From positions 1 through 54,251 of the forward strand of contig JANQQS010000144.1 of assembly GCA_028284955.1 (NCBI GenBank): a stretch of DNA of 54,251 nucleotides, given 5' to 3'. The translations under genes and the position numbers were made by a program. This document shows, in pieces, positions 1-9,041 of the stretch (within the stretch, counting starts at the first letter, position 1; every line of letters begins with the position of its first letter). The notes under the pieces are model-generated. The model was not told the DNA's origin and ran no database searches. It saw only the letters and a list, made by a program, of their open reading frames with translations. The DNA is from Myxococcota bacterium (GTDB lineage: Bacteria > Myxococcota_A > Polyangia > Polyangiales > Houyiibacteriaceae).

Positions 1-167
1 CCTCACCACACGCTCTCGGATTCCGTTGCTGATTGGTTTGCCCATGCGGTGCTTAGATCACAACATCCTCGATCAACGCAAGCAGGCACTGCTCTAGACT
101 AGTCTATGGCAGTGGTCAGTATGGTTGATCGAAATCCCTCAGAGGAAAGACATCCCGCGAACTCCTC
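1..167. other. left edge, no gene assigned
   Basis: Two + strand frames are open from the window edge to stops at 95-97 and 100-102, so the 3' end of a gene cut by the edge is possible, but neither short peptide is recognisable. CACTGCTCTA at 87-96 is a partial copy, on the minus strand, of the TAGAGCAGTG repeat seen at the ends of three genes. A segment at 105-128 (TATGGCAGTGGTCAG and what follows) recurs at 15222-15248 and, inverted, at 25853-25880. Confidence 0.3.
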
Positions 168-169
168 GG

Positions 170-256
170 CAACCATGTCACGTGCCTTCTGGCGGGGGAG
201 TTTGGGTGAATCGTCGGGGTTGTACCCCGACGAGAGGGTCTGGGTGCCAGACCCTC
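170..256 (+). repeat. double-hairpin repeat copy R1 (H1-H2)
   Basis: Conserved lead-in with CACGTG near 179-184 and GGCGGGGGAG, then TTGGGTGAA, then H1 and H2. H1 has arms TCGTCGGGGT (211-220) and ACCCCGACGA (224-233) around loop TGT, a perfect 10-base stem. H2 has arms GAGGGTCTGG (234-243) and CCAGACCCTC (247-256) around loop GTG, also perfect. The copy lies just downstream of the minus-strand gene ending at 275. Without a T-run it is not a classical terminator, though it may fold in RNA. Confidence 0.9.
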
Positions 257-277
257 AGTAAAACGACCACTGCTCTA
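247..277 (-). repeat. TAGAGCAGTGG stop-codon repeat, copy 1
   Basis: On the minus strand TAGAGCAGTGG begins exactly at the TAG stop codon of the gene at 275-637 and runs on as TCGTTTTACTGA. The same word starts at the stop codons of the EF-G gene (25337) and of the metallophosphoesterase gene (50967). Confidence 0.65.
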
Positions 278-637
278 GTGGTGTTCGGTGATCGATTCAC
301 CGTAGTGGTCGAGAAGAAAGTATCGGGTTGGCAATCGGTGCTCCAAGGCCCAGTTGATTTCGACCTGTACGCCATCCGAAATTTCTTCATCCTTTTTCGT
401 AAACACCCAAAGCTCATCGGACCGCATGAGTAGGTTGTTGTTCGCTGCGCGGACCGCGTCCTTGTCGACAAGGCCGTAGAGAAAATACCCTCCCATCATC
501 CACGGGTTCACTGGCACTGCGTGTTCGTTCAACACGAATGCGCATATGCGCTCACGCAGGTACGCCGTTTCCGCGGAGTGCGCGGTGAATACGAGCGGAC
601 GGCGCTGAAAGAGCTTGCTTGCGGGGTGGATTGCCAT
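275..637 (-). CDS. nucleoside deoxyribosyltransferase-like small protein
   Basis: This 120-residue soluble protein has no signal peptide. It resembles the small Rossmann-type nucleoside 2-deoxyribosyltransferase-like/DUF4406-like proteins. Visible parts are an AHSAETAYLRERI segment (19-31), an NPWMMGGYFLYGLVDKD segment (44-60), RSDELWVF (72-79) and ISDGVQVEINWA (86-97), where E93 sits at the usual position of the conserved acid. The family fold is known to handle nucleotides or bases; a specific activity here is inference. The gene starts only nine bases after the subtilase gene and is probably co-transcribed with it. Its TAG stop lies inside a dispersed repeat. The start has only a weak ribosome site. 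An unrelated hypothetical protein is possible. Confidence 0.7.
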   Translation of the reverse strand: MAIHPASKLFQRRPLVFTAHSAETAYLRERICAFVLNEHAVPVNPWMMGGYFLYGLVDKDAVRAANNNLLMRSDELWVFTKKDEEISDGVQVEINWALEHRLPTRYFLLDHYGESITEHH

Positions 638-646
638 TGCGTTCGC

Positions 647-3600
647 CTAGGGCACGCGAGCGGGGGTGATCCGAACCACCGCTTGCACTCCGTCGCCAAA
701 CTCCGCCCAGAGTGCGATTTCGCCGTTGGTGTTCACGGGGTCGTTCGAGAATACGTTTGTCACCCGGCCGGGCAGCAGCCCGACGCGGTCGCCACGCTCT
801 AGCAAGAGTCGCGGAGGCGCTACATCGATTTGTCGGTCGGGCTGCACGGAGAAGTCGCTCGAGTAGTAGCCAGGAACTTCTCCGAGTGTCGGGTCGTTTC
901 GAGCTGCGGCGTACGTCACGCGATAGCGGGGCGGCGAGGAGTTCGATAGCCGGTTGATGGCGACTCGGTCGTCGAAGGAAAACGCGCTGAAATCGTCAGG
1001 GCCGGCAATGGCGACGATCGAATCGACGCTGATGCCGGAGGGTGATTGGATGTCTTGAACGAATACGTGAATGCCGGTCGATGTCTGAGCCGTGAACGAT
1101 ACAAACGAGCCATCGTCGCTGATCCCTGGTCGCGCGCCGAAGCTTAGAAATTCGGGAGCGTCGTAGAGAACGGCTTCCGAGAGGTCTTCGTCCGTGAAGA
1201 GAATGAGCTGGGGGTTGGTACCGCTGCCTCGCACCACCGTTGCGCCGGTATCCGCAGTCATGGGGAAGAAGGTGCTGGCGCCGAGGTCGCCAGAGTCGGT
1301 ATGTTGTTCGGAGCCGTTGGATCGCGATGAAAGCCCTTGGGATGCGCTTCGAAGCGCATGAAACACCACCCGACCAGAGTTATCCAGAGTCGCGCCTGCG
1401 CCGAGACCGGTATACGAACTCACCCAGCGCGGCGTTCGGCTGCCCGCGCCAATGAGCGTGCCTTGGTCGAGTTCGAGTCTCTTGACGAAGTCAAGCAGGC
1501 CGTCGTTTGAACGTTCGATCCAGATGATTTGATTTCGGTCGTTTGTTTGCACGAGCGAATCGACCGAGAAAGGCACGCCTACGGGAAAGTCGCGCAACTC
1601 GGTTTGGGAATCGCTTTTCAGCACGATTCGATTTGAGGTTCGGTCTCGTGTGCGGGCCACGTAAGCGACGTGGCCGAGGTTGTTGATGGAAGGGCCACGT
1701 CCGATCTCGACCATGACGTTTTGTGCTGACATCACTGGGGTATGCGCAATGATTTCGTAGCGCGTTCGGCGGCACTGAAGAGCGTCGCGATTCGACGTGC
1801 CCGCCACCGGGTTGAAGAGCCCGGAATAAGCGTAGTAGCAAAGGACCTGCAGGTCGGTAAGCGCGTTTTCGTCGAAGGATACGGGCTCTCCCCCGATTTG
1901 CTGGACGACGTCGCTCGTGTAAAGGGTCGGGCCGAATCGCGCAGAACCTTCTCGGTTCAAATCGAAGCGAGTTCGACTTCCTCCTCCAGTAAACCCGTCT
2001 CCATTGAGGTCGTATCGGCCAAAATCACGATCCGTTGGCGAAACTTCGACGCCGCGTCCTTGTGAGTCGACGACGTAGGGGCCGCCGAACGTAGGCCCGC
2101 CGCTGGTTTCAAAATAGCGAACCAAGAACTCTCCTACATCGACATCGTCGAACCGATTCGAGTTGTCTACGTCGAGAAGTTCGGCTCTCATTGGTGATGT
2201 TGCGGCAGAGGTCGGCAACACCGCGCGATCCAAGGAAAGCGCCGCCGCGTACCCGTCAAGCACCACTTGGTCGCCGACGATGCGAGTGTTTGCAAGAATC
2301 GCACGGCGCGTGGTGGGGGGAGGCTCGTCGCGTAGACCGCTCGAAAGCAACCACAGATACGAAGCGAGCCCGGCGACCTGGGGCGCGGCATGGCTGGTGC
2401 CAAAAAGCGAAATACACGGGCCGCGGGCTGGGCAGTTCACGATAACCTCGCCAGGCGCGACGAGATCGGGCTCACGAAACGAGTAGGCGGCGCGAGCCAC
2501 GGCGTCAGGATCGCTCGGTGGAGGCCGGTTGGTCGCACCGACGACAAGCGTATTCGGCGTGGCGGGAGGCCCATCGGGGCCAAATCCGAGCAATCTCGAT
2601 TCACGTCGAAGCAGCCGTTCGTCGGTGGAGCTGAGCGTGATGTCGGGCACGTTGGGATCGGTCGAGCGCCAAAGGTCAGCGTCTGTGGCGAGGTCGAACA
2701 TGGTCCGCGGGCCGGCCATCCAGTTCGTGAAGATTGAGGAAAAGGCTCGACCCATCCCGGGGTAGAACGTCGCGTAGTCGTGCTGAGCGTTGTTCCCGGC
2801 CGCAGAAGTGACAAAAAAGTTGTCCCAGTGAGGGCGCGTCAGCGATGCCCAGGAAAGCGCATCTCGAATGCGCCAATTCAATGCACGGGAGCAACCAAAC
2901 GCGGTTCCGGCGGGTGTGTTGTCGATCGGGCAGGGTCGATAGCCAAGCGAGACATTGAGCAACAGTTGGTCTCCCGCGGGGAGACGGCCGTTTGATATGA
3001 GCTGCGATATGGCGCGAGAGGTTCGCGTGATGACCTGCGGCATGGTCACGCCATCGATCTCCACGGGCAAAATCGTCACACAATTCCATCCCCAGGGGTT
3101 GGTGCCCGCGATGCCCATCGAATCAAACGCCGCCGCAGCGATCGACGCCACCGCGAAGCCATGTTGGTTGGGTGGCGACTGCGATGGATTTGATGACGGT
3201 CGCGAATGAGCGGGGATGCTTCGTCTCGGAAGTTCGACTCTGGTGTTGGACAGGTACTCCACGAACGAATCTGGAATCATGACCAGCGCGGGCGAACAGG
3301 AGCTGCTGACCAGCTCGCGGAGGTTCCACGCTGCCGGCATTCGGGTGGGAAAGTGGTGATCGAGAACGGGTTGAGAGAAGTTTGTGTGTGGCAAGATCGC
3401 AGGAGCGGCGGTGCGACCAGGCGTGGCCGTCGAAAACCCAGACGATTCCGCGATCGCGTGGCTCATTTCTTCGAGCTCCGAGCGATTGGTGGCGCGCGGG
3501 ACCGAAAGCGTGGCGGCTGGGTTTTGAGGGTCCATCGTCACGATGCGGGCGTTCGATTGTTCGAGTGCCTCGTTGACGTCGCCGACCGTTGCATCGGGTG

Positions 3601-4225
3601 AAATCCATGCGTCGAGGCGAACCATGATCAAACCGTCGTCGACGTCGTCTGGCTCGACGCCAACAACGCTCATGTGCTTGAGCGCGTCACGTGCCGAGCT
3701 GTCGGTATCCCCATCGAGCAATACGCCGCCGCTGATGCGCGCGCTCAAGATGGACGCATCGATGGAGATGTCCTCGGGATGAACGATGTCGAAGGTTTGT
3801 TCCGCGTCTGCGTGTTGTCCTTGCGAGATATCCCCAAAACTCAGTCGTCCGTGTTCTACAGTGAGCTTGTCATTGCTCGATTCCCCACGGGCGAGCGCTT
3901 CGCCGGGAATGGTGGTGTCGCGACGCTCCACCCATGCCACCACGTCCCTTGCATCGCTTCCGATGTTGCGCACGCGAGCCGAGAATGATGTTCGCTGAAG
4001 CGCTTCGTTTTCGCCGCTGTCGCTGGTTCGAGGTTCTGCCTGTTCACGCGAGCGCTCAACCAGCTCGAGGATGAATTGGCCGTCCTCGAGTTCCAAAGCG
4101 GAGTTGGATTCAGTTGGATCCTCGCTTTTGCCGCATGCGGAACCAGCTACTCCGACGACGACTAGTCCCCAGTATGGGATGCCGGAGCGACGGGCACTGC
4201 GCCATGGGACCGTGGAGCGCACCAT
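647..4225 (-). CDS. S8 family serine peptidase lipoprotein (subtilase)
   Basis: A large exported subtilisin-like protease. The ATG at 4225 is preferred over the upstream ATG at 4291, because it puts a short basic N-terminus before a hydrophobic segment ending in VAGSAC, a lipobox (Cys at about residue 31 of this start). Counting from the longer 1214-residue frame, the catalytic residues look like Asp341 (MIPDSF), His377 (NQHGFA), oxyanion Asn500 (AAGNN) and Ser633 (GTSHAAP). About 340 residues of non-conserved prodomain precede them. After the peptidase domain there is a dockerin-like Ca-binding pair (DVDNSNRFDDVD near 707 and DLNGDGFTGG near 761). The C-terminus has tandem N-x-x-G-x-x-x-F repeats (NLGHVAYVA, NSGRVVFHA, TNGEIALWA). 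It is likely a surface-anchored protein degrader, and the deoxyribosyltransferase-like gene follows nine bases downstream. Confidence 0.88.
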   Translation of the reverse strand: MVRSTVPWRSARRSGIPYWGLVVVGVAGSACGKSEDPTESNSALELEDGQFILELVERSREQAEPRTSDSGENEALQRTSFSARVRNIGSDARDVVAWVERRDTTIPGEALARGESSNDKLTVEHGRLSFGDISQGQHADAEQTFDIVHPEDISIDASILSARISGGVLLDGDTDSSARDALKHMSVVGVEPDDVDDGLIMVRLDAWISPDATVGDVNEALEQSNARIVTMDPQNPAATLSVPRATNRSELEEMSHAIAESSGFSTATPGRTAAPAILPHTNFSQPVLDHHFPTRMPAAWNLRELVSSSCSPALVMIPDSFVEYLSNTRVELPRRSIPAHSRPSSNPSQSPPNQHGFAVASIAAAAFDSMGIAGTNPWGWNCVTILPVEIDGVTMPQVITRTSRAISQLISNGRLPAGDQLLLNVSLGYRPCPIDNTPAGTAFGCSRALNWRIRDALSWASLTRPHWDNFFVTSAAGNNAQHDYATFYPGMGRAFSSIFTNWMAGPRTMFDLATDADLWRSTDPNVPDITLSSTDERLLRRESRLLGFGPDGPPATPNTLVVGATNRPPPSDPDAVARAAYSFREPDLVAPGEVIVNCPARGPCISLFGTSHAAPQVAGLASYLWLLSSGLRDEPPPTTRRAILANTRIVGDQVVLDGYAAALSLDRAVLPTSAATSPMRAELLDVDNSNRFDDVDVGEFLVRYFETSGGPTFGGPYVVDSQGRGVEVSPTDRDFGRYDLNGDGFTGGGSRTRFDLNREGSARFGPTLYTSDVVQQIGGEPVSFDENALTDLQVLCYYAYSGLFNPVAGTSNRDALQCRRTRYEIIAHTPVMSAQNVMVEIGRGPSINNLGHVAYVARTRDRTSNRIVLKSDSQTELRDFPVGVPFSVDSLVQTNDRNQIIWIERSNDGLLDFVKRLELDQGTLIGAGSRTPRWVSSYTGLGAGATLDNSGRVVFHALRSASQGLSSRSNGSEQHTDSGDLGASTFFPMTADTGATVVRGSGTNPQLILFTDEDLSEAVLYDAPEFLSFGARPGISDDGSFVSFTAQTSTGIHVFVQDIQSPSGISVDSIVAIAGPDDFSAFSFDDRVAINRLSNSSPPRYRVTYAAARNDPTLGEVPGYYSSDFSVQPDRQIDVAPPRLLLERGDRVGLLPGRVTNVFSNDPVNTNGEIALWAEFGDGVQAVVRITPARVP

Positions 4226-4346
4226 GACGCGATCCGTTCGCGAGCGTCTCAGCAAATCACACGGCGTAGGTCGTCGAAGTAGGCGTGCCATCGGCAGCCA
4301 TCATACCTCAGGTGTGACGGGATCGATCGCGCGCGCTGCGATTCGC

Positions 4347-4868
4347 TCAGTCCGCAGTAAAGCTCTCCGAGCAAGATGCTCTGAGCTCGCATTCAGACTC
4401 GGTGTCGCAGATCGAGATGTCGGGGAGTCCTCGGCCGCATACCACGCTGAGCAAGCAGCTTGTTTCCGCAGGGCAGCTCAGCGTCGCGGAGCATCCGCGT
4501 CCTTGGCACGTGAACACGCATCTGCTGGATTCGCAACTGCAGGTTGCTCCCTCGGGACACTCGCAGACGCCTCCTGCGCACGGACACCCGTCGCCTCGGC
4601 ATGGTTCGGCGAGGGGGCCTCCGTCGGCGGCGGCGGATGCGTCGCCGGTTGTCGATGAGTCGGGGGTGGACGCGTCCCTCGCGCTGGCGTCGTCTGGCAT
4701 GCCGCTGTCGGAACGCGTCGTCGATTCGCCGGTACTCGGCGACGTGTCTGACGATGTCCCGGCGTCTGCGCCCGTCGCGGCATCGTCATCCCCGCATGCG
4801 CCGACCACCGCCAGCGCGGTGACAAGTCCGACCATCTCGAATGTCCGAACGGTTCTCGTTGACTTCAT
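4347..4868 (-). CDS. small Cys-rich lipoprotein
   Basis: A 173-residue lipoprotein. A strong ribosome site (AAGGAGGT, six bases before the ATG) supports the start at 4868. The signal peptide ends in VVGAC with the lipidated Cys at 25, followed by GDDDAATG. A Ser/Thr/Asp-rich linker runs to about residue 90. The C-terminal 80 residues carry about 20 cysteines in CxC and CxxxC spacing (for example CPCAGGVCECPEG), like a small disulfide-knotted extracellular domain. I do not recognise a named family. It probably sits on the outer membrane or cell surface. It is divergent from the cupin gene and lies upstream of the subtilase gene on the same strand. Confidence 0.8.
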   Translation of the reverse strand: MKSTRTVRTFEMVGLVTALAVVGACGDDDAATGADAGTSSDTSPSTGESTTRSDSGMPDDASARDASTPDSSTTGDASAAADGGPLAEPCRGDGCPCAGGVCECPEGATCSCESSRCVFTCQGRGCSATLSCPAETSCLLSVVCGRGLPDISICDTESECELRASCSESFTAD

Positions 4869-4978
4869 CGCGCGACCTCCTTACTGAGTGCTCCGGGAGC
4901 TAGCATTGTGTGCTCGCCAAGCTGATCTCGAAAACGGGAGTAAGCTTGCATCGGTTCCGTCCATGCCGCCACTCGACC

Positions 4979-5287
4979 ATGAATTCCACATCGATTCCTG
5001 AACGTATCGCTTGCTTGCCGCGTCACCCGGATCACCCTCGCGCGACGTTTCTCGCCGCTGAGCGGTGCGACGTGGTGTTTGCGAGCTACTCTGCTGGACA
5101 AAGCATCGCGCCGCATACGCACGAAACGATGAACTGCGGCGTGATCACGGCGGGTGAAATGATTCTGACGAAGAACGGAATCGAAGCGCGCTATACGCCC
5201 GGCGATTGGTACGAAATCCCGGCCGGTTGCGTGCACTCCAGCCGCTTCGAGGTGCACACCGCCAGCGTCGAGTTCTACTTCTCTTGA
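4979..5287 (+). CDS. cupin domain protein
   Basis: A 102-residue cytoplasmic protein consisting of one small cupin barrel. Cupin motif 1 is visible as HTHETMNCGVITAGEM (about 46-61), and motif 2 as PGDWYEIPAGCVHSS (about 73-87), giving the usual His/His/Glu/His-type metal site only in part. The start is placed at the ATG at 4979; the frame is open further upstream to 4910, but that extension has no cupin homology. The final stop lies 28 bases before the acetyltransferase gene, so the two may be co-transcribed. The ligand is unknown; the family includes metal-dependent enzymes and small-molecule sensors. Confidence 0.75.
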   Translation: MNSTSIPERIACLPRHPDHPRATFLAAERCDVVFASYSAGQSIAPHTHETMNCGVITAGEMILTKNGIEARYTPGDWYEIPAGCVHSSRFEVHTASVEFYFS

Positions 5288-5300
5288 TTTATCGGTCCGC

Positions 5301-5315
5301 GCGCTAAACTAGCGC
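5301..5315. promoter_or_regulatory. inverted repeat directly before the acetyltransferase start
   Basis: GCGCTA (5301-5306), spacer AAC, TAGCGC (5310-5315): a perfect six-base inverted repeat ending one base before the ATG at 5316. TAAACT within it resembles a -10 element only five bases from the start codon. This could mean a leaderless transcript or an operator. No experimental support is visible. Confidence 0.35.
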
Positions 5316-5867
5316 ATGCCCCCCAACTCGACACCGTGGGCTATTCGCATTGCGCGACCCGAAGATGCTGGCGCGATGTTGTCCATCTATGCGCCATTTG
5401 TTCGCGACTCCGCGGTCACATTTGAAACCGAGGTGCCAACCGAACGAGACATGGCGAGCCGTATCGAGGAGACACTTCGCCGGTTTCCATGGCTGGTTGC
5501 CGAGCGCGAAGGAAAGATCGTCGGCTATGCCTACGCGGGGCTTCATCGCGTTCGCCATGCCTATCGCTGGTCGTGCGAAGTCAGTATTTATCTAGACGCA
5601 GCCGTGCGGGGACGAGGACTTGGTCGGGCGCTTTATGAGCGACTCATCGAGCATCTGCGCGACCTCGGCTACCTCAACGCCTACGGCGGCGCCGTGCTGC
5701 CGAACGACGCCAGCGTGAAGCTACACGAGTCGCTGGGCTTCGAACCGGTCGGCGTGTACCGCAAAGTTGGCTACAAGCAGGGGCGTTTTTGGGACGTCGG
5801 ATGGTGGGCGCTCCGATTGGCGGAGCCGGAGGGAGTTCCCGCAGAGCCGAGAGCGTTCGGGGGGTAA
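5316..5867 (+). CDS. GNAT N-acetyltransferase, phosphinothricin-acetyltransferase-like
   Basis: A 183-residue GNAT-fold enzyme of the Pat/Bar/MnaT group, which transfers acetyl from acetyl-CoA to the amino group of small amino-acid-like substrates such as phosphinothricin or methionine sulfone. Family signatures are SAVTFETEVPT (32-42), the acetyl-CoA loop VRGRGLGRAL (97-106), and the C-terminal block SVKLHESLGFEPVGVYRKVG followed by GRFWDVGWW. Length matches the family. It follows the cupin gene by 28 bases and starts right after a perfect inverted repeat. The natural substrate cannot be told from sequence; general detoxification is the most likely role. Confidence 0.9.
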   Translation: MPPNSTPWAIRIARPEDAGAMLSIYAPFVRDSAVTFETEVPTERDMASRIEETLRRFPWLVAEREGKIVGYAYAGLHRVRHAYRWSCEVSIYLDAAVRGRGLGRALYERLIEHLRDLGYLNAYGGAVLPNDASVKLHESLGFEPVGVYRKVGYKQGRFWDVGWWALRLAEPEGVPAEPRAFGG

Positions 5868-5953
5868 ACGAAATCCTGAGTGGGAGTCTGTATGGCGCCC
5901 GCTGCGCACTTGAATGCCGTGGCGGTGTTCTTCTCGGTCGCCGTCGGTTGGTG

Positions 5954-8101
5954 TCACTCCGTCGCGAGGGCGAATCGGATGGCTTGGCCGCCACCAGGGG
6001 CGAGCGCGAGCTGTAGCGTGTCGTTTGCGGCGACGTTCTTCTCGGTGATTTCGATGGCGGTTGGGTTGCGCTCGAAGTGGGAGTTTTCGTCTTGGGTTGC
6101 CGCTTTGACTCGATGCCCTGTCTTGTCCCGGTATCCTGTCTTGTCCCGGTAGATGGTCGCGCGATACGTGGCGCCAGAGTCGAGGAACGAGAGCGGAACG
6201 GAAACTTCCCGTGCTTCGGCGTTGGTGATGCTGCCGAGGTACCAATCGGGCGAGTTGCGGTCTTTTCGCGCGACGGTGATGGTGGCGCCGATTTCGCCGT
6301 CCAGCACGCGCGTTTCGTGCCAGTCGACCGGTACTTCGCGAATGAACCGAAATGCGGGCTGCCCTTGGTAGTGCTCGGGGAGGTCGGCCACCATGTGTAG
6401 CGGGCTGTAGAGCACCACGTAGAGCGCGAGCTGTTTGGCCAGAGTGCTTGCCGGATATAGAGTCTTCCCGTTGCGGCGGTAGGGCTTGAAGATGCCGGGA
6501 GTGAAGTCGAGGGGGCCGGCGAGCATGCGCGTAAACGGCAGAATCGTAACGTGGTCCGGAGGATTGCCGCCTTCTTCGTTCCAACCCGCATTGTATTCCA
6601 TGCCGCGCATGCCTTCGCGCGTCATCATATTCGGAAACGTCCGCCGAATGCCCGTGTCCTTAATGGGCTCGTGTACATTGACCATGAGCTTGTGCTTGGC
6701 GGCCTCTTCCACCACGCGCCGGTAGTGGCGCACCATGAACTGGCCGTGGTGCCAATGTTCCGACCCATCGGTCCACCGCGTCTTGAGCTCGATGGCGTAG
6801 CCGGTTTTTACCACGCGCACGCCGTGTTTTTCGTAGAGGGCAAATGCGCCGTTCATTTGCTGTTCGTAGCGACCCACCGAACCTGCGTTTTCATGATGGC
6901 CGATCAGGTGCACGCCGCGCTTCTTTGCGTACCGAGCGACCTGCTCGAGGTCGAACCCTGGATGCGCTTCGGCGAACCGAAAGCGCTCCCCGGCTCCGAA
7001 CCATTCGCCTTCCCAGCCGACGTTCCATCCCTCCACCAGCACGCCCGAAAAACCGTGTTTGGAGGCGAAGTCGATGTAGCGTTTGGCGTTCTTGGTGGTG
7101 GCGCCGCGTTTGGGTCCAGGCCCCCAGGTTTCTTTGTCGGTGTGCAGCGACCACCAAATGCCCACGTATTTCCCCGGCTGCACCCACGACACATCGCCGA
7201 GCCGGTTCGGTTCGTTCAGATTGAGCAACATCGTCGATGTGATGAGGTCGCCGGGCCGCTCCGCAATATGGATGGTGCGCCATGGACTTGAGTGCGGAGC
7301 CTTGCCTTTGACGCGCACCCCGTCGGCCCAAGGCACCAGATCGGCTTCGAGCGCGTGTTGGCCATCAGGCTTTAGGGTCATGCTTGCATAATCGGTGAGG
7401 GCGGCTTCGTGAATGCTGATCGCGAGGCCTGGTGCCTCCACGGTGAGCGGGGTGTGGACAGGTTTGTCGAGCGAGCTCAGCGGTGACTTGGTGTAGAGAT
7501 ATTCGTAGCGGCGTGGCTGGTAGGCGGGAATCCACCACGCGTGGGCACCGCCGGCTGATTGAAAGGCGCTTCCGAGCCGAAACTCGGTGCGTTCGTCAGT
7601 GATTTGAAAATCACCAAACTGCGGCTGCTCGGGGAGCACGTATCGAAACGCCGCTCCGTCGTTGTAGGCGCGAAAGATGAGTTTCAGTCGTCCCGAGTGG
7701 GCGCTCGGGGGGTCGTTGCGGGCGATGCTCTGTCCCAAAAGGATGGTGGCTTCGGCATAGTGGTCGCGTACGAATCGCGTTTCTCCCCAGGGTTGCTCCC
7801 AGGTGGTGTTCTGGCGCCGTCGCTGCACGTGTTCGATAGCCAAATCTCGGTCGAAGTTGGCGGATCGGAATCGCAGCCCCAAGCGCGACCGTCCGACGAC
7901 CTCGCGGCCTCGTCTGCGCACGAGATAATAGGGAACGCCTTTGTCGACGGTGAACGATATTTCGATCGTGCCATCTGGGGAGATGATTTGAACGTCATCG
8001 CGGCTGGGTCGCGCTTGGCTTCGTGTCGGCGGTGCGGCGGGCGAACAGCTTGCCGTGATCAAGATGGCCGCGATGACGAATTCCTTAATGCGTTGGTCCA
8101 T
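5954..8101 (-). CDS. glycoside hydrolase family 97 lipoprotein
   Basis: A 715-residue exported GH97 enzyme; the family contains SusB-type alpha-glucosidases and alpha-galactosidases. The signal peptide ends ITASC with lipid-anchor Cys19. The N-terminal beta-sandwich covers about 35-300, and a TIM barrel starts near the GKYVGIWWSLHTDKETWGPG block. Family blocks follow: GFSGVLVEGWNVGWEGEW, a VNVHEPIKDTG block carrying the expected catalytic or Ca-binding Glu, REGMRGMEYN, and LPFTRMLAGPLDFTPGIF. Near the C-terminus an 18-base tandem duplication (6118-6152) repeats YRDKTG. The gene is divergent from the gene at 8145 with a short shared promoter region. It probably degrades alpha-glycans at the cell surface. 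Confidence 0.93.
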   Translation of the reverse strand: MDQRIKEFVIAAILITASCSPAAPPTRSQARPSRDDVQIISPDGTIEISFTVDKGVPYYLVRRRGREVVGRSRLGLRFRSANFDRDLAIEHVQRRRQNTTWEQPWGETRFVRDHYAEATILLGQSIARNDPPSAHSGRLKLIFRAYNDGAAFRYVLPEQPQFGDFQITDERTEFRLGSAFQSAGGAHAWWIPAYQPRRYEYLYTKSPLSSLDKPVHTPLTVEAPGLAISIHEAALTDYASMTLKPDGQHALEADLVPWADGVRVKGKAPHSSPWRTIHIAERPGDLITSTMLLNLNEPNRLGDVSWVQPGKYVGIWWSLHTDKETWGPGPKRGATTKNAKRYIDFASKHGFSGVLVEGWNVGWEGEWFGAGERFRFAEAHPGFDLEQVARYAKKRGVHLIGHHENAGSVGRYEQQMNGAFALYEKHGVRVVKTGYAIELKTRWTDGSEHWHHGQFMVRHYRRVVEEAAKHKLMVNVHEPIKDTGIRRTFPNMMTREGMRGMEYNAGWNEEGGNPPDHVTILPFTRMLAGPLDFTPGIFKPYRRNGKTLYPASTLAKQLALYVVLYSPLHMVADLPEHYQGQPAFRFIREVPVDWHETRVLDGEIGATITVARKDRNSPDWYLGSITNAEAREVSVPLSFLDSGATYRATIYRDKTGYRDKTGHRVKAATQDENSHFERNPTAIEITEKNVAANDTLQLALAPGGGQAIRFALATE

Positions 8102-8144
8102 GCCTCCCCCTTCTGTTCTTAAGGCGGTTTGACAGCTCCAGTTT

Positions 8145-8993
8145 TTGCCTCAAAACGCGAGGGTTGTGCCGGCTTCGGTTGCTGCAAAAATTCGTAGCTA
8201 CGCCCGATACGAACTTGAGTCAAACGTCGTGGACCAGGCGGCACGACTTGTCGCGCGTCACGTGGGGCGGCCGCTTTCTGCTGTGGAATCGGATATCGCG
8301 CGGTGCGACCAGTTGCTCGTCTATACCGACCCAGGCAGCCACCGGATTGTCGGGGCAAGCCCAGTACGGCGGGTGTCCGCAGAATATCGAGGGCGGCCGT
8401 GCAACGTGCTCTACACCAGCGACGTTGCGATTGAACCGGACTACCGCGGCGCGAACGTCATGCAGCGGTCCGGGATGCGTTGCTTTGTCGATACCAAACG
8501 ACGTGAGCCCAACGTACCCGTGGTTTGGCTATTTCTCGCATCGACGTATCGGAGCATGCTGGTGTTGACGCGCAACTTCGCCGAATACTGGCCCGCTCCG
8601 GGAGGAAACGACCCGGCTCTCGGGGAACTGGTCGGGTCTGCTGCGTCGCAGCTTTGGGGCAACGCTTGGAGTGCGCATTCCGGTACGGTCACCCTAAATG
8701 AGCCCAGCTGCGCTTCGCTTCTTGATGTGCCCGCGCGGTTTCGAGAACGGCCGGAGCTACGCGCCTTCATGACGCATACCGATTACACACGGGGTCGCTA
8801 CGTCGTGTGCGCGGCGCCTCTGCACGCTCGAAATTGGCTGGAGGTGGCTCGCCGAAGCGCGCTTCGGGCGGTCGCGCGTTCTCGGTCGCGAGCCATCGGG
8901 CGGACGGCTGGAGACCAAGAACCGCCGACGCTGTGGGATGCACTGGCGCGGACAGATGCGTTCGAAGCAACCATGATGGACGACGACGTCTAG
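8145..8993 (+). CDS. unrecognised GNAT-like protein
   Basis: A 282-residue soluble protein without signal peptide. The reading frame starts at a TTG (8145); a GTG at 8166 is an equally good start, and neither has a clear ribosome site. Residues 60-120 look like a divergent acetyltransferase core: LLVYTDPGSHRIVGASPVRR, then VLYTSDVAIEPDYRGANV, where the last part occupies the position of the GNAT beta4-loop-alpha3 acetyl-CoA motif. The C-terminal 90 residues are Arg-rich and unassigned. It sits between the divergent GH97 gene and the MFS gene 48 bases downstream, with which it may be co-transcribed. A TTGACA at 8129-8134 could be a -35 element. Function unknown. Confidence 0.6.
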   Translation: MPQNARVVPASVAAKIRSYARYELESNVVDQAARLVARHVGRPLSAVESDIARCDQLLVYTDPGSHRIVGASPVRRVSAEYRGRPCNVLYTSDVAIEPDYRGANVMQRSGMRCFVDTKRREPNVPVVWLFLASTYRSMLVLTRNFAEYWPAPGGNDPALGELVGSAASQLWGNAWSAHSGTVTLNEPSCASLLDVPARFRERPELRAFMTHTDYTRGRYVVCAAPLHARNWLEVARRSALRAVARSRSRAIGRTAGDQEPPTLWDALARTDAFEATMMDDDV

Positions 8994-9041
8994 CGGGCGG
9001 CGGCTTGACGTTTGGTGGTCCGCGTCCATGGATAGCCCGTC

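Noticed and set aside
2437-3608. Several frames of 100-160 residues overlapping the subtilase gene
   Set aside because: They lie inside the subtilase coding region, whose catalytic motifs are intact; no start signals of their own.
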